Assembly (NCBI GenBank): GCA_905236385.1
Contig: CAJOOY010000056.1
Coordinates: 1 to 62,031 of the forward strand
Source: an uncultured Spirochaetia bacterium
Lineage (GTDB): Bacteria; Spirochaetota; Spirochaetia; Sphaerochaetales; Sphaerochaetaceae
Length of the DNA stretch: 62,031 nucleotides
Direction: 5' to 3'
Shown here in pieces: positions 52,133-60,113 of this stretch. The translations under genes and the position numbers were made by a program. Numbering within the stretch: position 1 is the first letter of the stretch; each line of letters starts with the position of its first letter. The notes under the pieces are model-generated. The model made no database searches. It was given only the letters and a program-made list of their open reading frames with translations, and was not told where the DNA came from.

Positions 52133-52684
52133 ATGAGCAGAATCAATTTTGGAGCAAAACCACTTATGTACCCACAGCCAGTACTTATCATCGGCACATA
52201 TGATGAAGACGGCGTTCCAAATGCCATGAACGCAGCCTGGGGAATTACAACAGATTATAAAGAAATAACAATCAGCCTTTCAAAGCACAAAACCACTGAC
52301 AACCTAGCCATAAGAAAGGCCTTCACTGTGAGTATGGCAACCGAGGATCAGGTTGTTCCTTGTGACTACGTTGGAGTTGAATCCGGAAGAAAAGTTCCAA
52401 ACAAGTTTGAGAAAGCAGGCTTTCACGCAACAAAGAGTGAATTTGTAGATGCCCCACTCATTGACGAACTCCCACTTGCCCTAGAATGCAAGGTAAAGAG
52501 TTTTGAAAACGGCCTTCTTGTTGGTGAGATAATAAATGTCAGTGCTGATGAAAGCATAATCACCGACGGCCACGTAGATGTAACCAAGCTCAAACCCATA
52601 AGCTTTGACCCATTCGGCAACGCCTACTACGGAATAGGTCCCAAAGTAGGAAATGCCTTCAAAGACGGCACGAAACTTAAATGA
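52133..52684 (+). CDS. Flavin reductase-like FMN-binding protein
   Basis: 183 aa of the flavoredoxin/flavin-reductase (split-barrel) family: PQPVLIIGTYDEDGVPNAMNAAWGI at the N terminus, then TISLSKHKTTDNLAIRKAFTVSMA and VESGRKVPNKFEKAGF. It binds FMN and transfers electrons, often with ferredoxin or rubredoxin in anaerobes. TAGGAGA precedes the ATG. Alone between a tRNA and a convergent DUF362 gene. Confidence 0.85.
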   Translation: MSRINFGAKPLMYPQPVLIIGTYDEDGVPNAMNAAWGITTDYKEITISLSKHKTTDNLAIRKAFTVSMATEDQVVPCDYVGVESGRKVPNKFEKAGFHATKSEFVDAPLIDELPLALECKVKSFENGLLVGEIINVSADESIITDGHVDVTKLKPISFDPFGNAYYGIGPKVGNAFKDGTKLK

Positions 52685-52703
52685 ACCTGAAAGAAGACAA
52701 ACA

Positions 52704-52735
52704 AGGGGCAGAGCTAAATGTCTGCCCCTCTGTTT
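52704..52735. terminator. Bidirectional terminator
   Basis: AGGGGCAGA (52704-52712) pairs with TCTGCCCCT (52721-52729), then CTGTTTTT. It lies between the flavin reductase and the DUF362 gene that ends at 52736. Confidence 0.8.
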
Positions 52736-53629
52736 TTAAAGCTCAATCAGCTCGTATTCACGCACCCCGAAGCCAAGCTCGGCAGCTGCTTCTATGGTGT
52801 GAATTCCGTGCCTTGACTCCACACGCTCAATAAAATGAGCCTGCCCGGGATCATCTTTTGCGGCATAGATGAGATCAATGCAGGCCTGATCAATAGCCAC
52901 CGGATCCAGGGAAGCAAGAATACCTATATCTTTCATACACGGATCTTCAGCCACGGAACAGCAGTCGCAGTCTACAGACAGATTCTTCATGACATTTACA
53001 TATGCAATCTTCCCTTCAAAGTGTTTTACAACAGAAGAAGCTGCATCTGCCATGGCTTCACAGAAGCGGTCCTGCTCTGCATGAAGCTTCCACGCTTCAA
53101 TATTGCTCTCAGATACTCCTCCGGAGTGAATCAGTGCCTTTCCAACTGCTGAAGCACAGCCAATTGACAGCTGCTTGAGTGCTCCACCGAAGCCTCCCAT
53201 TGGGTGGCCCTTGAAGTGTGCCAGAACCAGCATGGAATCATAATTCAGTATATGCTTGCCCAGATGGTTTTCCTTGAGCACCTTTCCATTGGGAATCTTC
53301 CATACCACATCCGGACCTTCGGCGTCCATAAGGTCCGTATCAAATGTCCCAATCCAGCCATGAGCCTTCAAAAGCCTAAGGTGAGACGGAGTATGGTCAC
53401 GCACCCCACCGGAAGCGTCCCCATAGGCAGTGTTGCACTCGACTATGGTCCCGTTAACCTCGTCTACAGCCGGCTTCCAGAAGTCTGGACGAATATAGTT
53501 CTGGTTCCCCTTTTCTCCGGAATGCACCTTTACAGCCACCTTGCCCGGGAGGGCAATTCCCAACTTTTTATACAGCTCCACCACCTTCTGCGGAGTTATC
53601 TCTCTTGAGAAATAGACCTTAGCTCTCAT
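52736..53629 (-). CDS. DUF362 family protein
   Basis: 297 aa. Pattern KVAVKVHSGEKGNQNYIRPDF, VLAHFKGHPMGGFGGALKQLSIGCASAVGK, DCDCCSVAEDPCMKDIGILASLDPVAIDQACID matches the DUF362 domain (proteins often with ferredoxin motifs). Cys-rich segment DCDCC could bind a metal or Fe-S. Lacks a classical ferredoxin domain. Convergent with the flavin reductase. Function not established. Confidence 0.82.
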   Translation of the reverse strand: MRAKVYFSREITPQKVVELYKKLGIALPGKVAVKVHSGEKGNQNYIRPDFWKPAVDEVNGTIVECNTAYGDASGGVRDHTPSHLRLLKAHGWIGTFDTDLMDAEGPDVVWKIPNGKVLKENHLGKHILNYDSMLVLAHFKGHPMGGFGGALKQLSIGCASAVGKALIHSGGVSESNIEAWKLHAEQDRFCEAMADAASSVVKHFEGKIAYVNVMKNLSVDCDCCSVAEDPCMKDIGILASLDPVAIDQACIDLIYAAKDDPGQAHFIERVESRHGIHTIEAAAELGFGVREYELIEL

Positions 53630-53678
53630 ACTACCTCCTCTCAGTTCTTCTTATTGTATCCTGCCCGCCTTCTACAAT

Positions 53679-53890
53679 TCAATTATACCATGCAGGATTC
53701 TGTTTCAGGACTTCCCATGTCGAGTTCTTCTTTGCACCAACGCGCTTGATGCTTTCTTACACAGCTCTTGAAACACTTCTCCATTTTGTTTTACTCCGAA
53801 GTATGGCGTACCAATTCCGTGCTTATTCAGAATGGAAGCAATAGACGCCGGTAGATTTCTTAAATTCAAGCGTTTCTGTTTCTTTGCCAA
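53679..53890 (-). pseudogene. Small gene with a -1 frameshift (61 aa frame A + C-terminal frame B)
   Basis: Frame A starts at a TTG (53890) with MAKKQKRLNLRNLPASIASI and ends at TGA 53705-53707 after ...ELCKKASSALVQRR. Shifting back one base near the LCKK codons gives frame B, which reads ESIKRVGAKKNSTWEVLKQN and ends PAWYN* at 53679-53681. The two pieces together make a coherent basic protein of about 70 aa (ELCK joined to ESIKRVG). No family recognised. Either a one-base mutation (pseudogene) or a frameshifted gene. It lies 15 bases after the mgtC stop. Confidence 0.5.
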
Positions 53891-53905
53891 GGTTCATCAA
53901 ACCAA

Positions 53906-54619
53906 TCAGAAGATGGTCGGATTCAGCTGAATGCTGTCAAACAGACCACCCTCCTGGCATGAATCAATGAGGCGGATTGAGGAGTCCATGTTCTTGAAAC
54001 GGGCTATCACCGAGACAACGGTTCCCTCTCCGGAACTTGAAACAGAAATGTCTCTCACTTTCAGGTCAAGCTTGGAAAGCCTGTCTCTGAACTCACTGTA
54101 GCTCATGTTTCTCTTTGTAATATTGGTTGTCAGAAGGCCCATGTTGAATGTGTGGTATTTAATATGGAAATGGTGAAGAGCCCACTGGATGACGAGGATG
54201 GTGGCTGTAGCAAAAAATCCAATCAGGTACATGCCGGCACCCAGGGCCAGACCTATTCCAACTGTTGCCCACAATCCTGCAGCGGTTGTCAAGCCCAGGG
54301 TGTTTTCCTTTTTGACAACAACTACTCCAACACCGATAAAACCTATGGCCTGAACAGCAGAAGCGGCTATACGAGAGCCGTCAAGCTGAATTTTCATCCC
54401 ATCCAGTCCCACTATATCCATAAACGCATACTTAGAAACAATCATCATTATAGAAGCTGCAAGACAGACAATCATATGTGTGCCAAGGCCTGCACTCTTA
54501 AAGCGCTTCTCTCTTTCAAAACCAATTATTCCTCCACAGATAACAGAGGCAAAGATTCTACAGAGAAAATCAATGTAGTTTTGGGTAGTAAGAACAGAAC
54601 CGATAACTGATAAATGCAT
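53906..54619 (-). CDS. mgtC: MgtC/SapB family membrane protein
   Basis: 237 aa. N-terminal membrane domain with about four helices, including CGGIIGFEREKRFKSAGLGTHMIVCLAA and AIGFIGVGVVVVKKENTLGLTTAAGLW, the MgtC signature. The C-terminal 75 residues resemble the ACT-like cytoplasmic domain. MgtC proteins modulate Mg2+/phosphate or ATP synthase and are involved in adaptation to low Mg2+ or acid; the exact role here is unknown. Lies 21 bases after ccsA. Confidence 0.88.
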   Translation of the reverse strand: MHLSVIGSVLTTQNYIDFLCRIFASVICGGIIGFEREKRFKSAGLGTHMIVCLAASIMMIVSKYAFMDIVGLDGMKIQLDGSRIAASAVQAIGFIGVGVVVVKKENTLGLTTAAGLWATVGIGLALGAGMYLIGFFATATILVIQWALHHFHIKYHTFNMGLLTTNITKRNMSYSEFRDRLSKLDLKVRDISVSSSGEGTVVSVIARFKNMDSSIRLIDSCQEGGLFDSIQLNPTIF

Positions 54620-54640
54620 TTGTAAGCATACCTCCGAATA

Positions 54641-55456
54641 TCAACCGTAGCTGTGCAGGCCTGGAATAAAAGTATTTACGCCAACGTAGGTGAAAAGGAC
54701 ACAGATGAAGCCCACTACTGCAAAGATGGCAGCGCCCTTTCCCTGATAGCCACGCCTGACTCTAAGGTGCAGGTAGACAGCGTAGATAAGCCATGTAATC
54801 AGAGACCATGTCTCTTTTGGATCCCATGACCAGTAGCTGCCCCAGGCTCTCTCTGCCCAGATGGCGCCTGTGATGATTGTGAAAGATAGAAACAGAATTC
54901 CAAGAGATACGCTTCTGTATTCAATTAAATCTAATTTTTCTTTGTTTGGAATATGCTGATCCAGAAAACCTCTGGCACTGAGCTTGTCCCTTAGAAGAAA
55001 AATTATTCCAAGAACAAAGGCCACACCAAAGGCTCCGTAGGCCAAAATGGCAGTTGAAACGTGGATTCCAAGCCAGTTTGAACGCAAAGCTGGCATAAGA
55101 GATCTCACTTCCTTACTCTGCATGGCCGCGTAGCCTATTAGGAGAAAGGTTACCGGGGAGACAAAAGCACCCATTACGTAGAAGCGGTTACGGAAGATGA
55201 AGATCAGGCTTAATAGGCACAAGCCCCAAGCAAAAGAGGTGGCAAACTCATACTGGTTTGTCAGTGGCAGTCGCCCAGCTCCTATTCCTCTGCAGATGAT
55301 TGCAGCTGTGTGGAGAACAAAGCCAAAAAGCTGGACAGCAAAAGCAACTTTGGAAAGAGTTTCCTTCTTTATTGCTATGTAGAAAAAATACAAAAGCATG
55401 GAAGCCAGGTATGAGAACATGACTATTGTAAATAGGGTGTTTTCAATCTCAAACAT
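54641..55456 (-). CDS. ccsA: Cytochrome c biogenesis protein CcsA/ResC
   Basis: About 271 aa, eight helices. The haem-handling WWD-type motif is GSYWSWDPKETWSLITW near residue 205, with conserved His in the flanking loops. Forms with ResB the System II haem-attachment complex that delivers haem to apocytochrome c on the outside of the membrane. GGAGAGG precedes the ATG at 55456, which overlaps the resB stop; the longer frame would start inside resB. Matures NrfA by neighbourhood. Confidence 0.92.
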   Translation of the reverse strand: MFEIENTLFTIVMFSYLASMLLYFFYIAIKKETLSKVAFAVQLFGFVLHTAAIICRGIGAGRLPLTNQYEFATSFAWGLCLLSLIFIFRNRFYVMGAFVSPVTFLLIGYAAMQSKEVRSLMPALRSNWLGIHVSTAILAYGAFGVAFVLGIIFLLRDKLSARGFLDQHIPNKEKLDLIEYRSVSLGILFLSFTIITGAIWAERAWGSYWSWDPKETWSLITWLIYAVYLHLRVRRGYQGKGAAIFAVVGFICVLFTYVGVNTFIPGLHSYG

Positions 55457-56750
55457 TGTTTTCCTCTCCTTTCGGCTCAGAAGTGAGTACTTCATTCAGC
55501 TTGTTTTTAAATGCCATATTGCTCTTCTTGCAGGTTGCAGTAATCTTCCAACTCCCATCTTCACACTCAACAGCTTCAACAGCTGATACCTGAACATAGA
55601 AAGCCAGGAACAAGCCAGCCATAATCACCAATCCTCCTATGAAAGCCAGGAAGGTAAATGAGTCCTTCTTTATTTGAATTAGAGTGTAGTTCTGTGGCTC
55701 AGTAAAGTGCACTGTGTAGTCGTCTATAGTCAGAACCTCGTCTTTAAGCAGAACGTTCATACCAAGAATCCGGCCCTTGTAATAGACTGAGTAAAGGTAG
55801 GCTGGGTTATTTAAACCAGAAGACCGGGTTGCCGGTCCATAGCCTTGGATTAAGACGTAGTCTGGATAAAAGGCGTTGAAGTAGATGACCAGATCTTCAT
55901 TGTCAGAGACAACTAAGTAGTCCCCTGAACAGACAACGCTCTCCTGAAGAAAAGCCCCTTCCTTATCAACAGAAACCGTAGCAGCCCAACCAGTTGAGTT
56001 CTGGTAGAAGCGCAGCCCATACAAATCTGCAGGATTATTTACACTGATTACAGCAGTTCTGCCCTCTGTTCCCTGCTCCAGGTTGTAGACGGTGATAACT
56101 GCAGTGTACTGCTCTACTGTGTCATCTTCTCTTAGGCCTATTTCAAAATCATCTATTGAAAGAACCAGGGACGTGTCCCCTATTCTCTTCATCTCCCCAG
56201 GAACTCCGTAGACTGTGTACTCTTTGTAGGTCATCTGTCCAAGTGAGTAGCCAAGGATCAGCAGGAGGACTCCTATGTGGCAAATCCAAGCGCCCCAGAC
56301 TCCTATTACGTTTTTGTGAGCATAGTGCCTGTCAGAACCAGAGGAGCTCTTCATGCCCAAAGTCTTGAAGAAAGATTGAATATCTCCTTTATAGACACCT
56401 TCTATCGTTTCTCCCGCCTTCGGAAAAGAATTTGGAAGATTAACAGGAGAAGTATAAGCCTTGGTTCTTTTTATCAGACTTGGGAGCCTGATTATGTTGC
56501 ATAAAAGGAGGTTGAGTACCAGAAAAGCAGTAATCAGGACAAACCACCAGGAGTGAAAAACGCTGTCCAGGTTAAGAGCCAGGATTATTGCCGCCAGGCG
56601 CTCTGAGTAGGCGGAGTAGTAGTAAGAGTAGGAGTAGCCTTGGGGAATGAGGCTTCCAATTACACACGCAAAAACCAGAACCAGAAGAAGGATTATGGCA
56701 AAGCGCATGGAGGAGATAAATTTCAGAACTTTTCTTAACGACTCTTTCAT
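55449..56750 (-). CDS. resB: Cytochrome c biogenesis protein ResB
   Basis: About 433 aa. Three N-terminal helices (residues 9-30, 55-75, 128-150), a large periplasmic domain, and a last helix around 370-392. Motifs: SLIPQGYSYSYYYSAYSERL and GVWGAWICHIGVLLLILGYSLGQM. Partner of CcsA. The ATG at 56750 is 12 bases after the nrfA stop; a TTG at 56759 is possible. The C terminus is extended and acidic. Confidence 0.88.
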   Translation of the reverse strand: MKESLRKVLKFISSMRFAIILLLVLVFACVIGSLIPQGYSYSYYYSAYSERLAAIILALNLDSVFHSWWFVLITAFLVLNLLLCNIIRLPSLIKRTKAYTSPVNLPNSFPKAGETIEGVYKGDIQSFFKTLGMKSSSGSDRHYAHKNVIGVWGAWICHIGVLLLILGYSLGQMTYKEYTVYGVPGEMKRIGDTSLVLSIDDFEIGLREDDTVEQYTAVITVYNLEQGTEGRTAVISVNNPADLYGLRFYQNSTGWAATVSVDKEGAFLQESVVCSGDYLVVSDNEDLVIYFNAFYPDYVLIQGYGPATRSSGLNNPAYLYSVYYKGRILGMNVLLKDEVLTIDDYTVHFTEPQNYTLIQIKKDSFTFLAFIGGLVIMAGLFLAFYVQVSAVEAVECEDGSWKITATCKKSNMAFKNKLNEVLTSEPKGEENNV

Positions 56751-56761
56751 CTTAAGCAAAG

Positions 56762-58057
56762 CTAGTTGAGTAAAAGCATGGCTTCTTCAATGCGAGACTC
56801 TGAAATATCAAGGCAGTTGAAAGCCAGATCTGAGTTGTGAGCTCCTTCAGAGTTTTCAACATAGCAGAAATCAAAGAACCACTGAGCCTCTCTGTAGAGC
56901 TTACGCAGAGTCTCAAGGGTGGCCTCATCCCTGCTTCCAGCAGCTACTGCACCAGCGAGGGCTGTCTTGAAATCAGAGAGCTTGTTTCCAACCTCTGTTT
57001 CTCTAGCTGTTACGCGCTCCTGGATGCGGTGGACCATTTCAACCATGTCTGTATCTCCATGACACTCGGCACAGGTTGAAAGAAGGGTCTCGCTCTCAAG
57101 CGGGCTTACCAGGTAGTGGCTGTGATAGACTGTTCCGTCATCTGCCATCTCAATAGCCATGTGGCAGTCAGCACAGTTCAGAAGAGAAGCGTGCTTACCA
57201 AGAAGATAGGTTTCCATCTCTGGGTGCTGAGCCTTCAGCAGCTTGGCTCCGGTGCTTGGCTGAGTCCAGTCGGAGAAGCCGACAGAGCCATCAGGAAGAA
57301 CCATGTTGTCGTAGTAGGCAAGAATGGCCTGAGGAGTCATTTCTTCAACACTGGAGTAAGGCATCATGGTCTCTTTATCTGTTGGAGTAAAGTAGTACTC
57401 TATATGGCACTGGCCACAGGAAAGTGTGGCGCTGTCTATACTGCTCATATTTGAGCCAAGGGCCTTGGCCACGTAGGAGTGAGTAATCACTATCTCACCC
57501 TTGTTTCCGGCGTTGTTACCGTGGCAGGTGTAACAGCTTATACTCTCTTCCATCATGCCAAGAGCTGTATTGAAATCAAGAGTGTAAGCGGCGACTCCCA
57601 TGTCATTTACAAGCTTAGCAAAGTTTGGAGTCTTACAGGTGAGACAGTTTGCAAGAGCGTGCGGGCGGGCCGTGGCTGAGACATCTTCCAGAGTGTACTC
57701 ATGGCCTCTTGCGCTACCGTACTCTTTAGCAAACCCAAAGCCTTCATAGATATTTACAAGGTACGGGTCCTCTTCAAGGTAGCTTGTTATATAGGAGTTA
57801 TCCTTGTTAGCTCCCATGGAGGCAACAATATACGGATAGGTTTCTGCCCAGTCGGAAGCGTTAATTGTCCCGTCTTTGCTTGTGGCTGTTGGGGCTGTGG
57901 CGCTCACGTAAGTTATATCTTCCCCGGTAAGCGGGCCCAGAGCACCGCGGTTTTTGAGGTGATAATACAAGTCGTCCCCAAAAATGCCTAGCAGAGCGCA
58001 GCAAAGGGCAATAATAACAACAGAGATAACAATCTTTAACAGTTTTTTATGTTCCAT
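56762..58057 (-). CDS. nrfA: Ammonia-forming cytochrome c nitrite reductase
   Basis: About 431 aa. Five haem motifs in order: CLTCK (the unusual Lys-ligated catalytic haem that marks NrfA), CYTCH, CGQCH, CADCH, CAECH. Catalyses six-electron reduction of nitrite to ammonium in the periplasm. The N terminus is a membrane anchor (LLKIVISVVIIALCCALLGIFG). Usual NrfA has about 450-510 aa, so this is a little short. AAGGGG precedes the ATG, which is two bases after the rnfB stop. No nrfH quinol dehydrogenase gene is present in the window, so its electron donor is open. Confidence 0.95.
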   Translation of the reverse strand: MEHKKLLKIVISVVIIALCCALLGIFGDDLYYHLKNRGALGPLTGEDITYVSATAPTATSKDGTINASDWAETYPYIVASMGANKDNSYITSYLEEDPYLVNIYEGFGFAKEYGSARGHEYTLEDVSATARPHALANCLTCKTPNFAKLVNDMGVAAYTLDFNTALGMMEESISCYTCHGNNAGNKGEIVITHSYVAKALGSNMSSIDSATLSCGQCHIEYYFTPTDKETMMPYSSVEEMTPQAILAYYDNMVLPDGSVGFSDWTQPSTGAKLLKAQHPEMETYLLGKHASLLNCADCHMAIEMADDGTVYHSHYLVSPLESETLLSTCAECHGDTDMVEMVHRIQERVTARETEVGNKLSDFKTALAGAVAAGSRDEATLETLRKLYREAQWFFDFCYVENSEGAHNSDLAFNCLDISESRIEEAMLLLN

Positions 58058-58059
58058 AA

Positions 58060-58851
58060 TCACCCCTTAATAGTAATTACCTTCACAGGGCACTTCTCAG
58101 CACACTTGCCGCACTGGGTACACTTTGAATAGTCTATACGGGCCAGGTTGTTTTCAACATGGATGGCATCAAACTCACACTGCTTGGTGCAGAGCATGCA
58201 GCCAATACACCCGGCCGAGCACACTTTCTTGACCTGAGGCCCCTTGTCCTTGTTGGAACACTGAACAGCCACGTAATTGTTTACGGGTATGAGCTCTATG
58301 AGGGACTTTGGACAGGCTTTGGCGCAAAGGCCACAGCCAATGCACTTCTCCCGGCTCACGACCGCCACCCCGTCTTTTACCACAATTGCGTGCTCCGGAC
58401 AGACTGAAACGCAGGAACCAAGACCCAAACAGCCATAGTCGCAGGAAGTAATGCTGATTCCGGAAAGAGAAGCACTTCTACAGTCCTGAATGCCAACATA
58501 GTTAGCCTGGTTTGTGGTCACTGAGCAGTTTCCCTTACAGCGAACAAAGGCCACGCGCTTTTCAGCTTCTCCTGCGGCAACTCCCATGACAGCACTGATC
58601 TTGTCTGCTACGCTCTGACCGCCGACAGGGCATCCGTTGGCAGGAGCGTCTCCGGCTACAATTGCCGCAGCCATGGCATCGCACCCGGCAAAGCCGCAGG
58701 CACCACAGTTGTTACCGGGCAGGCAGGAACGCACTTCCACCTCTCTCTGGTCAACTTCAACGTGGAATTTCTTTCCCGTGTAGACAAGGGCCACACCGAC
58801 AACTACCCCGACAAGAGTTATGACAACAGCAGTGATGATTACAGTACTCAT
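58060..58851 (-). CDS. rnfB: Rnf complex subunit B (ferredoxin-like)
   Basis: 263 aa. An N-terminal helix, an Fe-S domain with PGNNCGACGFAGCDAMAAA, and C-terminal ferredoxin motifs (CIGCGLCAKACP, CIGCMLCTKQCE, CTQCGKCAEKCP, with an earlier CGLGSCVSVCP) for several [4Fe-4S] clusters. Takes electrons from ferredoxin into the membrane complex. GGAGGAAG precedes the ATG. Overlaps or abuts its neighbours in the operon. Confidence 0.95.
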   Translation of the reverse strand: MSTVIITAVVITLVGVVVGVALVYTGKKFHVEVDQREVEVRSCLPGNNCGACGFAGCDAMAAAIVAGDAPANGCPVGGQSVADKISAVMGVAAGEAEKRVAFVRCKGNCSVTTNQANYVGIQDCRSASLSGISITSCDYGCLGLGSCVSVCPEHAIVVKDGVAVVSREKCIGCGLCAKACPKSLIELIPVNNYVAVQCSNKDKGPQVKKVCSAGCIGCMLCTKQCEFDAIHVENNLARIDYSKCTQCGKCAEKCPVKVITIKG

Positions 58852-58863
58852 ATCTTCCTCCTA

Positions 58864-59442
58864 TCAGATATTCAGGCCCGAGAAGCCCATGAAGGCTATG
58901 GACATGAGAGCTGCGGAAATCAGGACTATTGGGGCGCCCCTAAGTGGCTCAGGGAGGTCTGTCTCCTGAATCCTGCTTCTGATACCGGCAAGCAGGACAA
59001 TTGCAATTGTGTAACCGACTGCTGTTCCAAAACCGGAAAGAACACATTCTATAAAATTGTAACCATTCTGGACGTTTGTGAGAGCCACACCGAGAACAGC
59101 ACAGTTTGTTGTAATAAGCGGAAGGAAGATTCCCAGAGCTTTATAAACTGCAGGAGAAGTCTTTTTAAGGAACATCTCAACTATCTGTACCAGGGCCGCA
59201 ATAACCAGAATGAAAACAATAGTCTTCATAAAATCCAGTCCCAGCGGAGCCAGAACCAGATCATACAGTAGGCTTGCTACTGCTGAGGCAATGGTCAGAA
59301 CAAAGATAACTGCTGCTCCAAGGGAGGCGGAGGCCTTCATCTGCTTGGAGACACCTAAGAATGAACAGATACCAAGGAACTGGTTCAAAACTACGTTGTT
59401 TATCAGTGCTCCACTGATCATGATAAGAATCAAAGCTTTCAT
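58864..59442 (-). CDS. rnfA: Rnf complex subunit A
   Basis: 192 aa with six helices. NNVVLNQFLGICSFLGVSK is the RnfA/NqrE signature; the Cys residues in helices 1 and 4 (LGICSF, TTNCAVLGV) bind the membrane [2Fe-2S] cluster shared with RnfE. ATGA overlap with rnfE. Confidence 0.95.
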   Translation of the reverse strand: MKALILIMISGALINNVVLNQFLGICSFLGVSKQMKASASLGAAVIFVLTIASAVASLLYDLVLAPLGLDFMKTIVFILVIAALVQIVEMFLKKTSPAVYKALGIFLPLITTNCAVLGVALTNVQNGYNFIECVLSGFGTAVGYTIAIVLLAGIRSRIQETDLPEPLRGAPIVLISAALMSIAFMGFSGLNI

Positions 59443-60113
59443 TTTTCTGCCTCCTTACATGTTGAAGCACAGGTAGAGCAGCACCCGTCACAGCCTTCTA
59501 CCAGCTTCTTCTGTCTGGTCTTGATTCCGATTGCATTCATGATGACTATGAAAAGAGCAATTACCAGGAAGGCTCCAGGTGGCTGAACAAAGATGGCTAT
59601 AGGCTGAACGCCGGAAGGAAGAATCCGGAATCCAAAAGCTGTTCCGTTTCCAAGAACCTCTCTGAAGAGACCAGCCAGGGTAAGAGCTACTGTAAACCCA
59701 AGACCCATACCTACTCCGTCCATGACAGACAGCAGTGGTTTGTTCTTGTTTGCAAAAGCTTCTGCTCTTCCGAGGATTATACAGTTGACAACAATAAGCG
59801 GAATGTAGATTCCCAGTGCCTCATAAACAGAAGGAATATAGGCTTCCAGCAGCAGCTCTGTAACAGTAACCAAAGAAGCAACTATAACAATGTAGGACGG
59901 AAGTCTCACCTCATCCGGAATAACTTTTCTCAAAAGAGAGATAACAAGGTTGGAGAGAATAAGGACTGCTGTTGTACTCAGACCCATTCCAATACCGTTC
60001 ATGGCTCTTGTAGAAACAGCAAGAGTGGGGCACATGCCAAGCATGAGTACCATGGTGGGGTTTTCTTTTATAAGACCGTTGTACAGTCTTTCAACATATT
60101 TATTCATCTTCAC
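59439..60113 (-). CDS. rnfE: Rnf complex subunit E
   Basis: 224 aa. NPTMVLMLGMCPTLAVSTRAMNG at the N terminus and IYIPLIVVNCIILGRAEAFA in the middle are RnfE/NqrD hallmarks with the two cluster cysteines. A Cys-rich C terminus (EGCDGCCSTCASTCKEAE) is an extra that may bind metal or be cluster storage. GGGGGAG precedes the ATG. It overlaps the rnfD-rnfG gene upstream (ATGA). Confidence 0.94.
   Translation of the reverse strand: MKMNKYVERLYNGLIKENPTMVLMLGMCPTLAVSTRAMNGIGMGLSTTAVLILSNLVISLLRKVIPDEVRLPSYIVIVASLVTVTELLLEAYIPSVYEALGIYIPLIVVNCIILGRAEAFANKNKPLLSVMDGVGMGLGFTVALTLAGLFREVLGNGTAFGFRILPSGVQPIAIFVQPPGAFLVIALFIVIMNAIGIKTRQKKLVEGCDGCCSTCASTCKEAEK

Noticed and set aside
58762-59271. 169-codon plus-strand frame opposite rnfB/rnfA
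   Set aside because: Overlaps two certain genes on the other strand; no recognisable content.
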